Below are positions 42,430-49,483 of a stretch of 49,483 nucleotides of DNA, piece after piece. Position 1 is the stretch's first letter, and each line of letters begins with the position of its first letter. Below the pieces are notes generated by a model. It saw nothing but the letters and a program-made list of their open reading frames with translations. It ran no database searches and was not told where the DNA came from. This DNA is from Acidobacteriaceae bacterium (GTDB taxonomy: Bacteria > Acidobacteriota > Terriglobia > Terriglobales > Acidobacteriaceae). The stretch is from positions 23,505 through 72,987 of the forward strand of contig PKXQ01000102.1 in assembly GCA_003132405.1 (NCBI GenBank), read 5' to 3'. A program made the position numbers and the translations under genes.

Positions 42430-45400
42430 ATGAAAACGCTGCGATGGTCATTTGCATTTTTCTTCGTTTGCTGGTCGTCGAGTGCAGTCTTCTCGCAAGC
42501 CGCAACCGCGCTGCCGGACCGCATTCAAGCCATTATGAGCCGGCCCGCCTTCGCGCATTCCAGCTTCGGAATTGCCTTCTACTCCCTTGATAGCAGAAAG
42601 ATGCTTTACCAGTTCAACGCCGACAAGCTGATGGTGCCCGGGTCGACGACAAAACTGCTCACAGAAGGTTCAATGCTCGAGTTGCTGGGTGGAGATTATC
42701 GCTTCCACACCCGCGTCTACCGCACCGGACCAATTAAGAAAGACGGCACGCTCGAGGGAGATATCGTCATCGTTGCCAGCGGCGATCCGAACCTCTCCGG
42801 CCGCACCCAGCCTGACGGCACGCTCGCGTACGAGAACATGGACCACTCCTATGGCGACCCCGACAGCAAAGGAGTCGGTGATCCGCTGCAAGTGATTCGA
42901 GAGCTTGCGGAGCAGATCGTAGGCAAAGGAATCAAACGCGTAAAAGGAAGAGTGCTGGTTGACGTAAGCCTTTTTCCCGAGGGCGAGCGCGAACTCGGCA
43001 CGAACGTGGTCGTCTCCCCCATCGTCGTCAACGACAACATCATCGACGTGATTGTCAGCCCCGGGGACAAGGAAGGTGCGCCGGTCAATTTGCAGAGCTC
43101 CCCGAAGACTGCCTATCTCCAGATCATCAATCAGGCGACAACTGCCAAAGCCGACGCAACGCCGTCGCTTAATTACACGGCTGAGAAACTCAATCCCGAC
43201 GGAACCCGCAGCGTTACGCTGGCTGGCGCGTTCCCAGCAGGTAAAGCCGCCAGCATGATGGCCTACGCGGTGCCTGAGCCCAGCCGTTTCGCGGCGACTG
43301 TCCTTGCTGAGGCGCTGAAGCAGAAAGGCGTGGAAGTCGCGATCGCTACAACTGCTGCGCGTCCCGACTTCAAGGCAGTGGCCGCAAATTACAAACCAGA
43401 AAACCTGATTGCCGAACACACATCACTGCCGTTGAAGGAAGACGTCAAAATCACCTTGAAGCTGAGTCAGAACCTCCACGCGACCATGGGCCCGTTTCTG
43501 CTGGGTGCCTTAGTCGCACACAAAGACAAGGAGATCGATCAAGCTGGATTCAGCCTGGAACAGGATTTCCTGAAGAAAGCGAACCTCGATTTAACCGCCG
43601 CATCGCAAAGCGACGGCGCCGGCGGCAATGCTTTTTTTACTGCGGACTTCATGGTCCACTACCTCGCCTTCATGACTAAGCAGAAGGATTTCGCTGACTT
43701 CCACCGAGGCTTGCCGATTCTCGGGCGAGATGGAACCCTTTTCAAGATTCAAATCCACTCGCCCGCCGCCGGCCACGTCGAAGCTAAAACTGGCACCTAT
43801 GCGGTCTATGATGCGCTCAATAAAAATCTGATGGTAACCGGCAAGGGCCTGGCCGGTTACATCCAGACGGCGAGCGGACAACAGTTGGCGTTTGCGGCTT
43901 ATATCAACATGGTGTCCGTGCCGATGGACGATCCGGAGGCAATACAGAAGATCGCCGGAGAAGCGCTCGGCGAAATTGCGGCCGCTGCCTATGACGCTCC
44001 GCTCAACTCGGCCGACGCTTCCGCGGCCGACGCTCCCTATGACGTAATCATCCGAAACGGCAAGATCATCGACGGCTCCGGAAGTCCATGGGTTTCCGGA
44101 GACGTTGCGATTCGCGGAGATCGAATCGTCGCGATAGGCCGGCTGGAGCACGCTACAGCGAAACGCGTCATCGACGCCTCAGGACTCATCATATCGTCAG
44201 GATTCATCGATATGCTGGGCCAGTCGGAGTGGTCCTTACTGATTGACAATCGATCCCTGAGCAAACTGTCCCAGGGAATCACAACCGAGATCACGGGCGA
44301 AGGAGGCTCGGTTGCGCCGCAAGATGCCCTTACTATTCCCCAACTGCAAGCTGAATTGGATCAGTATCACCTGAAGGTCGATTGGTCGACCCTGAAAGAA
44401 TATTTTGCGCGGCTTGAGAAAACGGGCACGCCTCTCAACATCGGAACCTACGTGGGCGCGGCGCAGGTCCGCGAAGCCGTGCTAGGAGATGTGGATCGCG
44501 CTCCGACTCCCGATGAACTTACAAAAATGAAAGAGCTCGTCGCGCAAGCGATGCAGCAGGGAGCCTTTGGAGTTTCCACCGCTCTCATCTATCTCCCCGG
44601 ACATTACGCGAAGACGGAGGAACTGATCGAATTAGCAAAGACCGCCTCACAGTATGGCGGAATCTACGCCACCCATATGCGCAGCGAAGGACGCAGCGAA
44701 GTGCCGGCAATCGAAGAAGCCTTGCGCATCGGGCGGGAAGCGCACTTGCCAGTTGAAATCTTTCATCTCAAAGTGGCCGGCAAGCCGCGATGGGGATCGA
44801 TGCCGAAGATTGTAGCGATGATCCAGAGCGCGCGTGACGCTGGGCAAGACGTTTCTGCCGACATGTATCCCTATGTTGCGGGTGGCACCGCGCTCGCCTC
44901 CAGTTTGCCCCCATGGGTCGCTGAAGGCGGAATGGAAAAGCTACTGGATCGGCTGAAAGATCCATCGACGCGCGCCAAAATCAAGCAGGAGATGGCGACT
45001 GAACATGACAACTGGGAGAATCTTTATCTAGGCAGCGGCGGCGCCTCGGGCGTCTTGATTTCGGGCATCGTAAATCCCGATCTCAAGAAGTACGACGGTC
45101 AGACACTCGCTCAGATCGCAACTGCTCAGAAGAAAGAGCCTCTCGACGCTCTCTTCGACCTGGTGCTTGCAGATAAAGGTCAAACCGGAGCCATTTATTT
45201 CATCGCAAATGAAGATGACGTGCGTTACGGACTGAAACAGCCGTGGACCTCCTCCATCGGCCTCGACGCGGGCGAACTGTCGTTGGAGGGCCCGCTCTAT
45301 GAGCCGCACTCGCATCCACGCGCCTTTGGAACGATGCCGCGGCTGCTCGGCCATTACGTACGCGATGAGCAGCTGCTTCCCTTGGAGCAGGCCATCCGCA

Positions 45401-45654
45401 AGATCACTTCTCTGCCGGCGCAGCGCGAGCGCTTGCGGGATCGAGGACTATTAAGAGAGGACTACTTTGCCGACATAACCATCTTCGATCCGGCGACGAT
45501 TCGAGATCACGCGACCTATGAAAATCCGACCCAACTCTCCGAGGGTATTAAGTATGTCTTCGTGAACGGTCAACTTGAGTACGAAGATGGTCACCTTACC
45601 AAGACACAAGCAGGTAGAGTGTTGCTTGGACCAGGTTGGGACGGGACTCACTAA
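42430..45654 (+). CDS. fusion: D-Ala-D-Ala carboxypeptidase (PBP4/S13) + D-aminoacylase-like amidohydrolase
   Basis: This 1,074-residue exported protein joins two enzymes. Residues 1-23 are a signal peptide. Residues about 25-510 form an S13 penicillin-binding protein (DacB type) with all three active motifs: S72-T-T-K75, S346-Q-N348 and K453-T-G455. From about residue 538 (YDVIIRNGKIIDGSGSPW) to the end is an N-acyl-D-amino-acid deacylase-like amidohydrolase: His749 (ATHMRSEG), His779 (FHLKVAGKPRWG) and Asp946 (G-L-D-A-G) match known metal ligands. The canonical H-x-H is L596-G-Q598, and the Cys of N-C-G is replaced within G623-E-G. It could remove terminal D-Ala from peptidoglycan stems and then process released D-amino-acid derivatives in the periplasm. 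The ATG at 42430 has GAGG upstream. Confidence 0.9.
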   Translation: MKTLRWSFAFFFVCWSSSAVFSQAATALPDRIQAIMSRPAFAHSSFGIAFYSLDSRKMLYQFNADKLMVPGSTTKLLTEGSMLELLGGDYRFHTRVYRTGPIKKDGTLEGDIVIVASGDPNLSGRTQPDGTLAYENMDHSYGDPDSKGVGDPLQVIRELAEQIVGKGIKRVKGRVLVDVSLFPEGERELGTNVVVSPIVVNDNIIDVIVSPGDKEGAPVNLQSSPKTAYLQIINQATTAKADATPSLNYTAEKLNPDGTRSVTLAGAFPAGKAASMMAYAVPEPSRFAATVLAEALKQKGVEVAIATTAARPDFKAVAANYKPENLIAEHTSLPLKEDVKITLKLSQNLHATMGPFLLGALVAHKDKEIDQAGFSLEQDFLKKANLDLTAASQSDGAGGNAFFTADFMVHYLAFMTKQKDFADFHRGLPILGRDGTLFKIQIHSPAAGHVEAKTGTYAVYDALNKNLMVTGKGLAGYIQTASGQQLAFAAYINMVSVPMDDPEAIQKIAGEALGEIAAAAYDAPLNSADASAADAPYDVIIRNGKIIDGSGSPWVSGDVAIRGDRIVAIGRLEHATAKRVIDASGLIISSGFIDMLGQSEWSLLIDNRSLSKLSQGITTEITGEGGSVAPQDALTIPQLQAELDQYHLKVDWSTLKEYFARLEKTGTPLNIGTYVGAAQVREAVLGDVDRAPTPDELTKMKELVAQAMQQGAFGVSTALIYLPGHYAKTEELIELAKTASQYGGIYATHMRSEGRSEVPAIEEALRIGREAHLPVEIFHLKVAGKPRWGSMPKIVAMIQSARDAGQDVSADMYPYVAGGTALASSLPPWVAEGGMEKLLDRLKDPSTRAKIKQEMATEHDNWENLYLGSGGASGVLISGIVNPDLKKYDGQTLAQIATAQKKEPLDALFDLVLADKGQTGAIYFIANEDDVRYGLKQPWTSSIGLDAGELSLEGPLYEPHSHPRAFGTMPRLLGHYVRDEQLLPLEQAIRKITSLPAQRERLRDRGLLREDYFADITIFDPATIRDHATYENPTQLSEGIKYVFVNGQLEYEDGHLTKTQAGRVLLGPGWDGTH

Positions 45655-45668
45655 CGGATAACTGCAAG

Positions 45669-46022
45669 TTAGTCGGCCCGCCTGCTCGCTCGCCGGGGCT
45701 TCGGCTTGCCCTTGCTCTTGTCCTCGATGTTGAGCGCCACTGCAGCGCGGATAAGATCCTTCAATCCCGCCTCATCGACCTTGTCGCCTTCGCGGATGTC
45801 GATGGCGCGCCTCACCTTCCCGTCGAGGCTGGAGTTGAATAGACCTTTAGGGTCCTTCAACGCCGCTCCCTTGGCAAATGTCATCTTGACTACGTTCTTG
45901 TGCGTCTCTCCCGTGCAGACGATGCCGCCGTGGGAAAAGACGGGTGTCCCCGGCGATGTCGGCTTGACCCACTTCCGCTCTTCGACGATCTCAGGGTCGG
46001 CCTCGTGTATGATTTGGCGTCG
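45669..46022 (-). pseudogene. DUF1801 (YdhG-like) protein, N-terminus missing
   Basis: The open frame between a TGA at 46023-46025 and the TAA at 45669 encodes only the second part of a DUF1801 domain: RQIIHEADPEIVEERKWVK, then PVFSHGGIVC, MTFAKGAALKDPKGLF and RRAIDIREGDKVDEAGLK, with a basic tail. Intact members have about 50-60 more residues in front and start with ATG; here the frame before R-Q-I-I-H is closed and the only ATG (45884) is in mid-domain. DUF1801 proteins are small cytoplasmic proteins of unclear role. I call it a remnant, lying tail to tail with the fusion gene. Confidence 0.7.
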
Positions 46023-46183
46023 TCACGGCGAACAAGCTAGATTGCCCTCATGCCATGGGGACTAACGCGTTTTCAGCACAGCGGGCAGGGTCATTTCGTC
46101 GGAAACACTAAACACAAGGTCCCTCCGCTCCGCAGATCATCGCTTTCGCGATGATCTTCTCCGGTCGGGATGACAGAGTTGGT

Positions 46184-46387
46184 TCAGTCGGTGCGTCGCC
46201 GGCTGCCCCACCTGGCTGCATACGGCAGCGCGAACAAGTACAGGCCGGTGAAGAACTGCAAGGCGAGCACGAACACCGCCGAGAGGCCCAGCCTAGAACT
46301 GTACTTCCCCTGCATCACGGCGACGCCGTTGACGATGACGGCTACGGCCGAAGCGGATCGGGCACGGCTAAAACTTCTGCGAACTCT
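46184..46387 (-). pseudogene. two-helix membrane-protein fragment
   Basis: The frame running out of the SRPBCC remnant through the hairpin encodes two hydrophobic stretches (SAVAVIVNGVAVMQG and SAVFVLALQFFTGLYLFALP) and stops at 46184. It has no own start codon here and looks like the C-terminal end of a small DoxX-type or similar four-helix membrane protein whose beginning is lost. The identity is uncertain. Confidence 0.35.
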
Positions 46388-46425
46388 CCCACTCAAGCCG
46401 AAAGCGGGCTTGAGTGGGCCACCGG
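46388..46425 (-). repeat. REP-like palindromic element, copy 2 (CCGGTGSCCCACTCA family)
   Basis: A perfect 12-bp stem (46388-46399 with 46407-46418) and a 7-base loop carry on the minus strand the same leading 15 bases as the element at 4631-4670, with one difference. It sits exactly at the 3' end of the SRPBCC remnant, whose frame runs through it without a stop. Confidence 0.6.
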
Positions 46426-46429
46426 TCCG

Positions 46430-46958
46430 CCTTCTCGACTTTTGAGCCACCTGAGGCGGCCAGTTGGGCGCTTCAACGCCGAACTGCTTGGCGTATTCGG
46501 CGTTCAATCGCTGCCAGCCGCCGAACTTCATGGCTTCAGGGCCGACCATGCGGCCGATGGGAGTTCCGCTGAGAAGGTGATCCAGGACATCGAAACAAAT
46601 GTGCCAACCGGCAGCGCCCATGGAGATGAAGCGGTGACCGATGTTGGTCCATAGCGTCAGGCGCGTGCCGCTGCCCAGACCTTCAAAGTCGAAGATCTTC
46701 GAGTTGCCACCGCATATCGAAGTTACCCCAGTTGTACTCCAGCACTTTGGGAGCGTCGGCTCGCTTCACGGTTGTTTCGGTAATTCGTGGCGCGGGCGCT
46801 CCCACCGTGGTGAGCTTCACCGTGGTTCCGGCCGCGGCCAGGCTGCCATCGGCGTCGAAGGGCGCCCACTCGCGGAGATGCGCCGGGTCGGTAAGCGCCT
46901 GCCAGACTTTTTCCGGGGCGTGACGGAGCTCTCGGACGAGGACAAGCGTCCACTTCCA
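46430..46958 (-). pseudogene. SRPBCC/AHSA1-domain protein, frameshifted and lacking a start
   Basis: The minus strand encodes an almost complete AHSA1-type SRPBCC domain in two frames. The first part reads HAPEKVWQALTDPAHLREWA, then TETTVKRADAPKVLEYNWGN to MRWQLED, and stops at 46683. The second, one base out of register, reads GSGTRLTLWTNIGHRF and continues with MGAAGWHICFDVLDHLLSG to APNWPPQVAQKS. The shift falls in the perfect palindrome TCGAAGATCTTCGA (46689-46702). Upstream of W-K-W-T-L (46958) there is no start codon, and a sigma-factor fragment begins on the other strand 3-20 bp away. SRPBCC proteins bind hydrophobic ligands; this copy cannot make one as read. Confidence 0.75.
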
Positions 46959-46962
46959 CCTG

Positions 46963-47214
46963 GCCCGACTGTTCCGGCTGGTGAATGAGCTTCCTGAAGA
47001 TCAAAGAAATGTGTTGGTGATGCGTTTTGCGGAGGAGAAAAGCATACGTGAAGCTGCGCAGCAATTAGGAAGGAGTGAGGGAGCGGTGAAACAGTTCGCG
47101 AACATCGAGAAAGCTGCAAACTACTACGGCGTCAACCTCGCGGAAACGTCATGGCACGACCTGGGCGTTCATCCTCAAAAGAATAGAAGAGAGGCTGCGC
47201 CAAAGCCGCCGTGA
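46963..47214 (+). pseudogene. fragment of an ECF sigma factor (region 4 only)
   Basis: The frame reads ARLFRLVNELPEDQRNVLVM, RFAEEKSIREAAQQLGRSEG and AVKQ, a clear sigma-70 region 4 helix-turn-helix, ending at about 47094. Region 2 is absent, and what lies upstream is the antisense of the SRPBCC gene. After AVKQ the frame continues for 39 residues (ANIEKAANYYGVNLAETSWH and so on) that do not look like a sigma factor. It is therefore a piece of a gene truncated on both sides. A GTG at 46981 could start translation, but no ribosome site is seen. The gap up to 47384 holds no other gene I can support. Confidence 0.65.
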
Positions 47215-47384
47215 CGCGCGAACGCCGAGTGCAGAGCTAAGAATCCACCGGTCAGGACCATGCCTATTCCGGCGGCTTGCGGTTTCGAATTTTGGGACTC
47301 CATCACATCGGCGACCAATTCTTGTCTCGCTCATCTAACCTTTTTGTTAGTGACAGTTTTGCCACCCTAACAAAGGAGACGAAT

Positions 47385-48290
47385 ATGAAAGCAGTTGTTG
47401 TCCATCAATATGGCGGTCCTGAAGTGCTGAAGTTTGAGGAATACCCTGATCCGGTAGCGGGCCCGGGCGAAGTACTGGTGCGGGTCGCTGCCACGAGTGT
47501 GAATCCGATCGACTACAAACGGCGTGCAGGGTTGACGAAAGACTATTATCCCATCAACTTTCCGGGACTGATGGGAGTGGATATTGCGGGGACTGTCGTC
47601 ACGGTTGGGCCGGGAGTGGAAGGCTTTTCCCGAGGCGATCAGGTGTTTGCAATGGCGGCCGACACATACGCCGAACTTTGCGTTGTGAAAGCCGCGATTC
47701 TGGCGAAAGTTCCCAAGGGACTCGACTTGATCCAGGCGGCGGCCCTACCGCTGGTGACGACGACTGGCAACCAGCTCATTTCCGCTACGGGGATCAAAGC
47801 GGGCCAGACGGTTCTCGTCGTAGGTGCTGCCGGAAATGTCGGGCGTTCGGCGGTATTCACCGCGAAGCAACGGGGAGCAACCGTGATTGCAGGAGTGTTG
47901 AAGAACCAGATGGAGGAAGCGAAGACCATTGGCGCAGATCAGTTGGTCGCAACCGATGACGACAATGCGATTGCAAATCTTTCGATGCTCGATGTCATAG
48001 CCGATACGGTCAACGGCAAGACTGCCGAAAAGCTGATCGCCAAGGTCAAGCCGGGAGGAGTGTTTGCGTCGGTTCTCGGGGCGCCACGAAATGCCGAGAA
48101 GTACCCAAACGTAAAAGTCGTGCCAGTGTACGCTACACCCGATGCGAAAACTCTTCAGTTCATGGCTGAGGCTGTCCGAGATGGCAAGCTAGTAATCCCG
48201 ATTAGCCAGAAACTGCCACTCAGCGAGGCGGCCGAAGCTCAAGCGGCTGCGGAAGCGGGTGGTAGCGGGAAGGTCTTGCTGGTGGCTTGA
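47385..48290 (+). CDS. zinc-independent MDR oxidoreductase (quinone oxidoreductase-like)
   Basis: The 301-residue medium-chain dehydrogenase/reductase should reduce quinones or activated alkenes with NADPH. It begins MKAVVVHQYGGPEVLKFEEY, has the GroES-like part (PGEVLVRVAATSVNPIDYKR), the family phrase AALPLVTTTGNQLI and the nucleotide-binding VLVVGAAGNVGRSAVFTAK. The Cys/His ligands of zinc alcohol dehydrogenases are missing, as in quinone oxidoreductases. AAAGGAG upstream fixes the ATG at 47385. CTAAC-N6-GTTAG (47335-47350) and a further CTAAC (47367-47371) upstream may be an operator. It is the only intact gene in this broken stretch. Confidence 0.9.
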   Translation: MKAVVVHQYGGPEVLKFEEYPDPVAGPGEVLVRVAATSVNPIDYKRRAGLTKDYYPINFPGLMGVDIAGTVVTVGPGVEGFSRGDQVFAMAADTYAELCVVKAAILAKVPKGLDLIQAAALPLVTTTGNQLISATGIKAGQTVLVVGAAGNVGRSAVFTAKQRGATVIAGVLKNQMEEAKTIGADQLVATDDDNAIANLSMLDVIADTVNGKTAEKLIAKVKPGGVFASVLGAPRNAEKYPNVKVVPVYATPDAKTLQFMAEAVRDGKLVIPISQKLPLSEAAEAQAAAEAGGSGKVLLVA

Positions 48291-48333
48291 CATTTTTTCT
48301 TGCCGGCCGAAGCGCACGAAAGGAAAATCGGAA

Positions 48334-48694
48334 ATGAAAGAAAGATCGGCGCGGAACTAACTCGGCTTCGAAGCCGAGTGGCGACGGGTGTGTCGAATGC
48401 CTGGCGTCGCCGAAGGGTTGGTGGTTTCATCTCCGCCGGTGCGCGGAGTGTGGGCACATCGGATGTTGCGACAGTTCACCGAGTCAGCATGCATCCAAGC
48501 ATGCGGCGGCGACGGGGCATCCGATTATTGCCAGCTTCGAGCCGGGTGAGGATTGGTTCTACGATTACGAGAAGTAGGGCATGATCACGAGCAAGGGTGT
48601 GGAGTTGCTTCCGCCGCATTCGCATCCAAAAAATCAGCCCGCTCCTGGACCAGCAGGAAGGGTACCAGCCAACTGGGAATCGCTCCTACACTAG
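48334..48694 (+). pseudogene. UBP-type zinc-finger protein, frameshifted with in-frame stop
   Basis: One frame (48338-48577) encodes the core of a small ZnF-UBP protein: KPSGDGCVECLASPKGWWFH, LRRCAECGHIGCCDSSPSQH and GHPIIASFEPGEDWFYDYEK, then TAG. The same frame continues after that stop with ELLPPHSHPKNQPAPGPAGR and VPANWESLLH, the normal C-terminus, to a second TAG at 48692. The frame has no start codon, but an ATG at 48334 with AAAGGA upstream would enter it if one A of the run after ATG were removed. The first Cys-x2-His pair of the finger is also not recognisable. Two lesions argue for a true pseudogene. The perfect 20-base palindrome 48360-48379 lies in its 5' part. Confidence 0.75.
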
Positions 48695-48789
48695 CGGTCA
48701 GTTATAGGGTCGCCAGCAGGTGAAACACTTCCTTTAGACCGTAGGCGTTTCCGGCCGCATCCTAATTTATCGACCACAGAAGGCACCGG

Positions 48790-49234
48790 ATGAATCTACC
48801 TGACGCGCCGATTGCACACGAAGGCTTCTTCGCAACTCACTTCTTCACCGTGAGCGACCTGGACAAATCGAAGGACTTCTATGTCCGAATTCTTGGCGGG
48901 AAAGTGATCAAGCCAGACAATCCCTGCTACATCAAGCTGGCGAATACGTGGATCATTCTCAATTCCGGCGGTGGCCCGACTCCCGACAAGCCAGAGGTCC
49001 TTCTTGAAACACCGTCGGATCTGAACAGAGTAAATAGCTTCCTTGATTTGCGTGTCGCCGACATCTGGGCCTGCTACAAACAATGGGGCGACATAAGGAG
49101 CGTTCTTTCTTACCGAGCCATTAGACAATCACGGCTGGGAATGGCGCTGCTACATGCGCGATCCCGACGGCTACCTCATTGAGGTTGGCCAATATACTCA
49201 AATCGCCCTCGACTGGTTCAACAACCACAGTTAA
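48790..49234 (+). pseudogene. VOC (glyoxalase/bleomycin-resistance) family protein, frameshifted
   Basis: The gene starts with ATG at 48790 and reads a glyoxalase-like fold: HFFTVSDLDKSKDFYVRILG, KVIKPDNPCYIKLANTWIIL and VNSFLDLRVADIWACYKQWG. Near 49095 the reading frame shifts. From there the next frame carries the natural ending: GAFFLTEPLDNHGWEWRCYM, then RDPDGYLIEVGQYTQIALDW to a TAA at 49232-49234. Removing one base from the ATAA at about 49094-49097 restores a product of about 147 residues. The conserved E of L-I-E-V-G, a usual metal ligand, is in the second part. As read, the first frame stops at 49182 with an unrelated tail. Confidence 0.78.
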
Positions 49235-49294
49235 TTTGGCAAGCGATAAGCGAGAGGGGTACTGTCTCAGTTCGATTTCTCAGGGATGCTTGTG

Positions 49295-49483
49295 CTAAAC
49301 CAGTTCGCTCCGACGAGCACGGGTTTCCATCTTTAGTATTCGCGGCGCTCGCAGCGGGATTCGCGTCATCTCAATGAGATATTCTTCGACGCCCTTTAGG
49401 TTTTTCGATTTTGCGTTCACGATTCTCTCAAGCCATACGCCATCTGCCGCAAGTCTTACGACACGAAGCTCGATTCTCGAATC
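49295..49483 (-). CDS. 3' end of an unidentified gene running off the window
   Basis: On the minus strand a frame open from the window edge gives 62 residues ending at TAG (49295-49297): RIELRVVRLAADGVWLERIV, then GVEEYLIEMTRIPLRAPRIL and a basic tail. It is mixed charged and hydrophobic like a real protein, but I do not recognise a family, and an open frame of this length could arise by chance. Confidence 0.3.
   Translation of the reverse strand, partial: DSRIELRVVRLAADGVWLERIVNAKSKNLKGVEEYLIEMTRIPLRAPRILKMETRARRSELV

Noticed and set aside
42204..42524. Minus-strand open frame of 106 codons with an amidohydrolase-like phrase (FVIVGRTVLIEQGKLVP)
   Set aside because: The phrase is too short, and the rest is antisense to the fusion gene; probably chance.
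42105..42590. Plus-strand open frame of 161 codons before the carboxypeptidase fusion
   Set aside because: Overlaps the signal-peptide region of the fusion gene in another frame and crosses a hairpin; no ribosome site or domain seen.
46797..46815. GTGGCGCGGGCGCTCCCAC resembling the GC-rich repeat at 5338
   Set aside because: It encodes the family-typical G-A-P-A-P-R of the SRPBCC protein on the minus strand, so the likeness to the repeat is coincidental.
47175..47303. Minus-strand 42-residue hydrophobic open frame before the MDR gene
   Set aside because: ATG without a ribosome site, no homologue I recognise, and it lies in a debris region.
48300..48584. Plus-strand open frame of 94 codons with Arg-rich sequence
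   Set aside because: It is the out-of-frame reading of the UBP zinc-finger remnant; the conserved Cys/His pattern is in the neighbouring frame.
1..49483. CRISPR arrays, tRNA/rRNA genes, insertion sequences, prophage or toxin-antitoxin genes
   Set aside because: I saw no regularly spaced repeats, no cloverleaf or rRNA-like sequence and no transposase, integrase or phage protein.

Overview
The window looks like chromosomal DNA of a soil-type Acidobacteriota (Koribacter/Sulfotelmatobacter-like). The evidence is two very long TonB-dependent receptors of the Oar type with an N-terminal carboxypeptidase-regulatory domain, an HpnH hopanoid enzyme, a moderately high G+C content and many short GC-rich hairpins between genes. 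This assignment is inferred from gene families, not from a marker gene. I found no rRNA, tRNA, CRISPR array, transposase or prophage gene.

Region 1 (1-11.5 kb) is mostly housekeeping: the 3' end of a RelA/SpoT ppGpp gene, a TMTC-like membrane protein with TPRs, two small secreted proteins, hpnH with a translationally coupled partner, maf, tatA, an M20 peptidase, a GT87-like membrane glycosyltransferase and a second-type adenylate kinase. tatA has a good sigma-70 promoter preceded by two tandem CRP/FNR-like palindromes. The same four-half-site layout recurs at 11.93 kb, upstream of a small Cys-rich gene that is broken by a frameshift.

Region 2 (12-29.9 kb) is a catabolic island around a divergent promoter at 20.9 kb. 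Leftwards run a TonB receptor, a secreted alpha/beta hydrolase, a DctA-type carboxylate transporter, an FMN-dependent 2-hydroxy-acid dehydrogenase and a Tat-exported M19 dipeptidase. Rightwards run an aldehyde dehydrogenase, an FCD-type GntR regulator, a 3-hydroxyisobutyrate-dehydrogenase-like enzyme, 2-oxoacid dehydrogenase E1alpha and E1beta, an M24 hydrolase with an altered metal site, and E2. A convergent amidohydrolase follows. Two palindromes sharing GTGGT-N3-ACCAC lie over the ALDH and gntR promoters, so the GntR protein probably controls the island. It suggests uptake and hydrolysis of an esterified or amidated hydroxy acid and oxidation to an acyl-CoA; the substrate is unknown.

Region 3 (30-41 kb) is an alpha-galactoside or alpha-GalNAc locus: a secreted GH36-like protein, a PfkB kinase, an AgaS-like SIS protein, an AgaR-like DeoR regulator, a second TonB receptor, and a divergent GH36 alpha-galactosidase lipoprotein. 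A T-rich box resembling the E. coli AgaR operator lies in the divergent promoter.

Region 4 (41-49.5 kb) holds a chloroperoxidase-like hydrolase and a 1,074-residue fusion of a DacB-type D-Ala-D-Ala carboxypeptidase with a D-aminoacylase-like domain. After it comes a stretch of broken genes: truncated DUF1801, frameshifted SRPBCC, a lone sigma-70 region 4, a UBP zinc finger with a frameshift and an in-frame stop, and a frameshifted VOC protein. Only an intact quinone-oxidoreductase-like gene stands among them. This is either real gene decay or poor sequence near a contig end.
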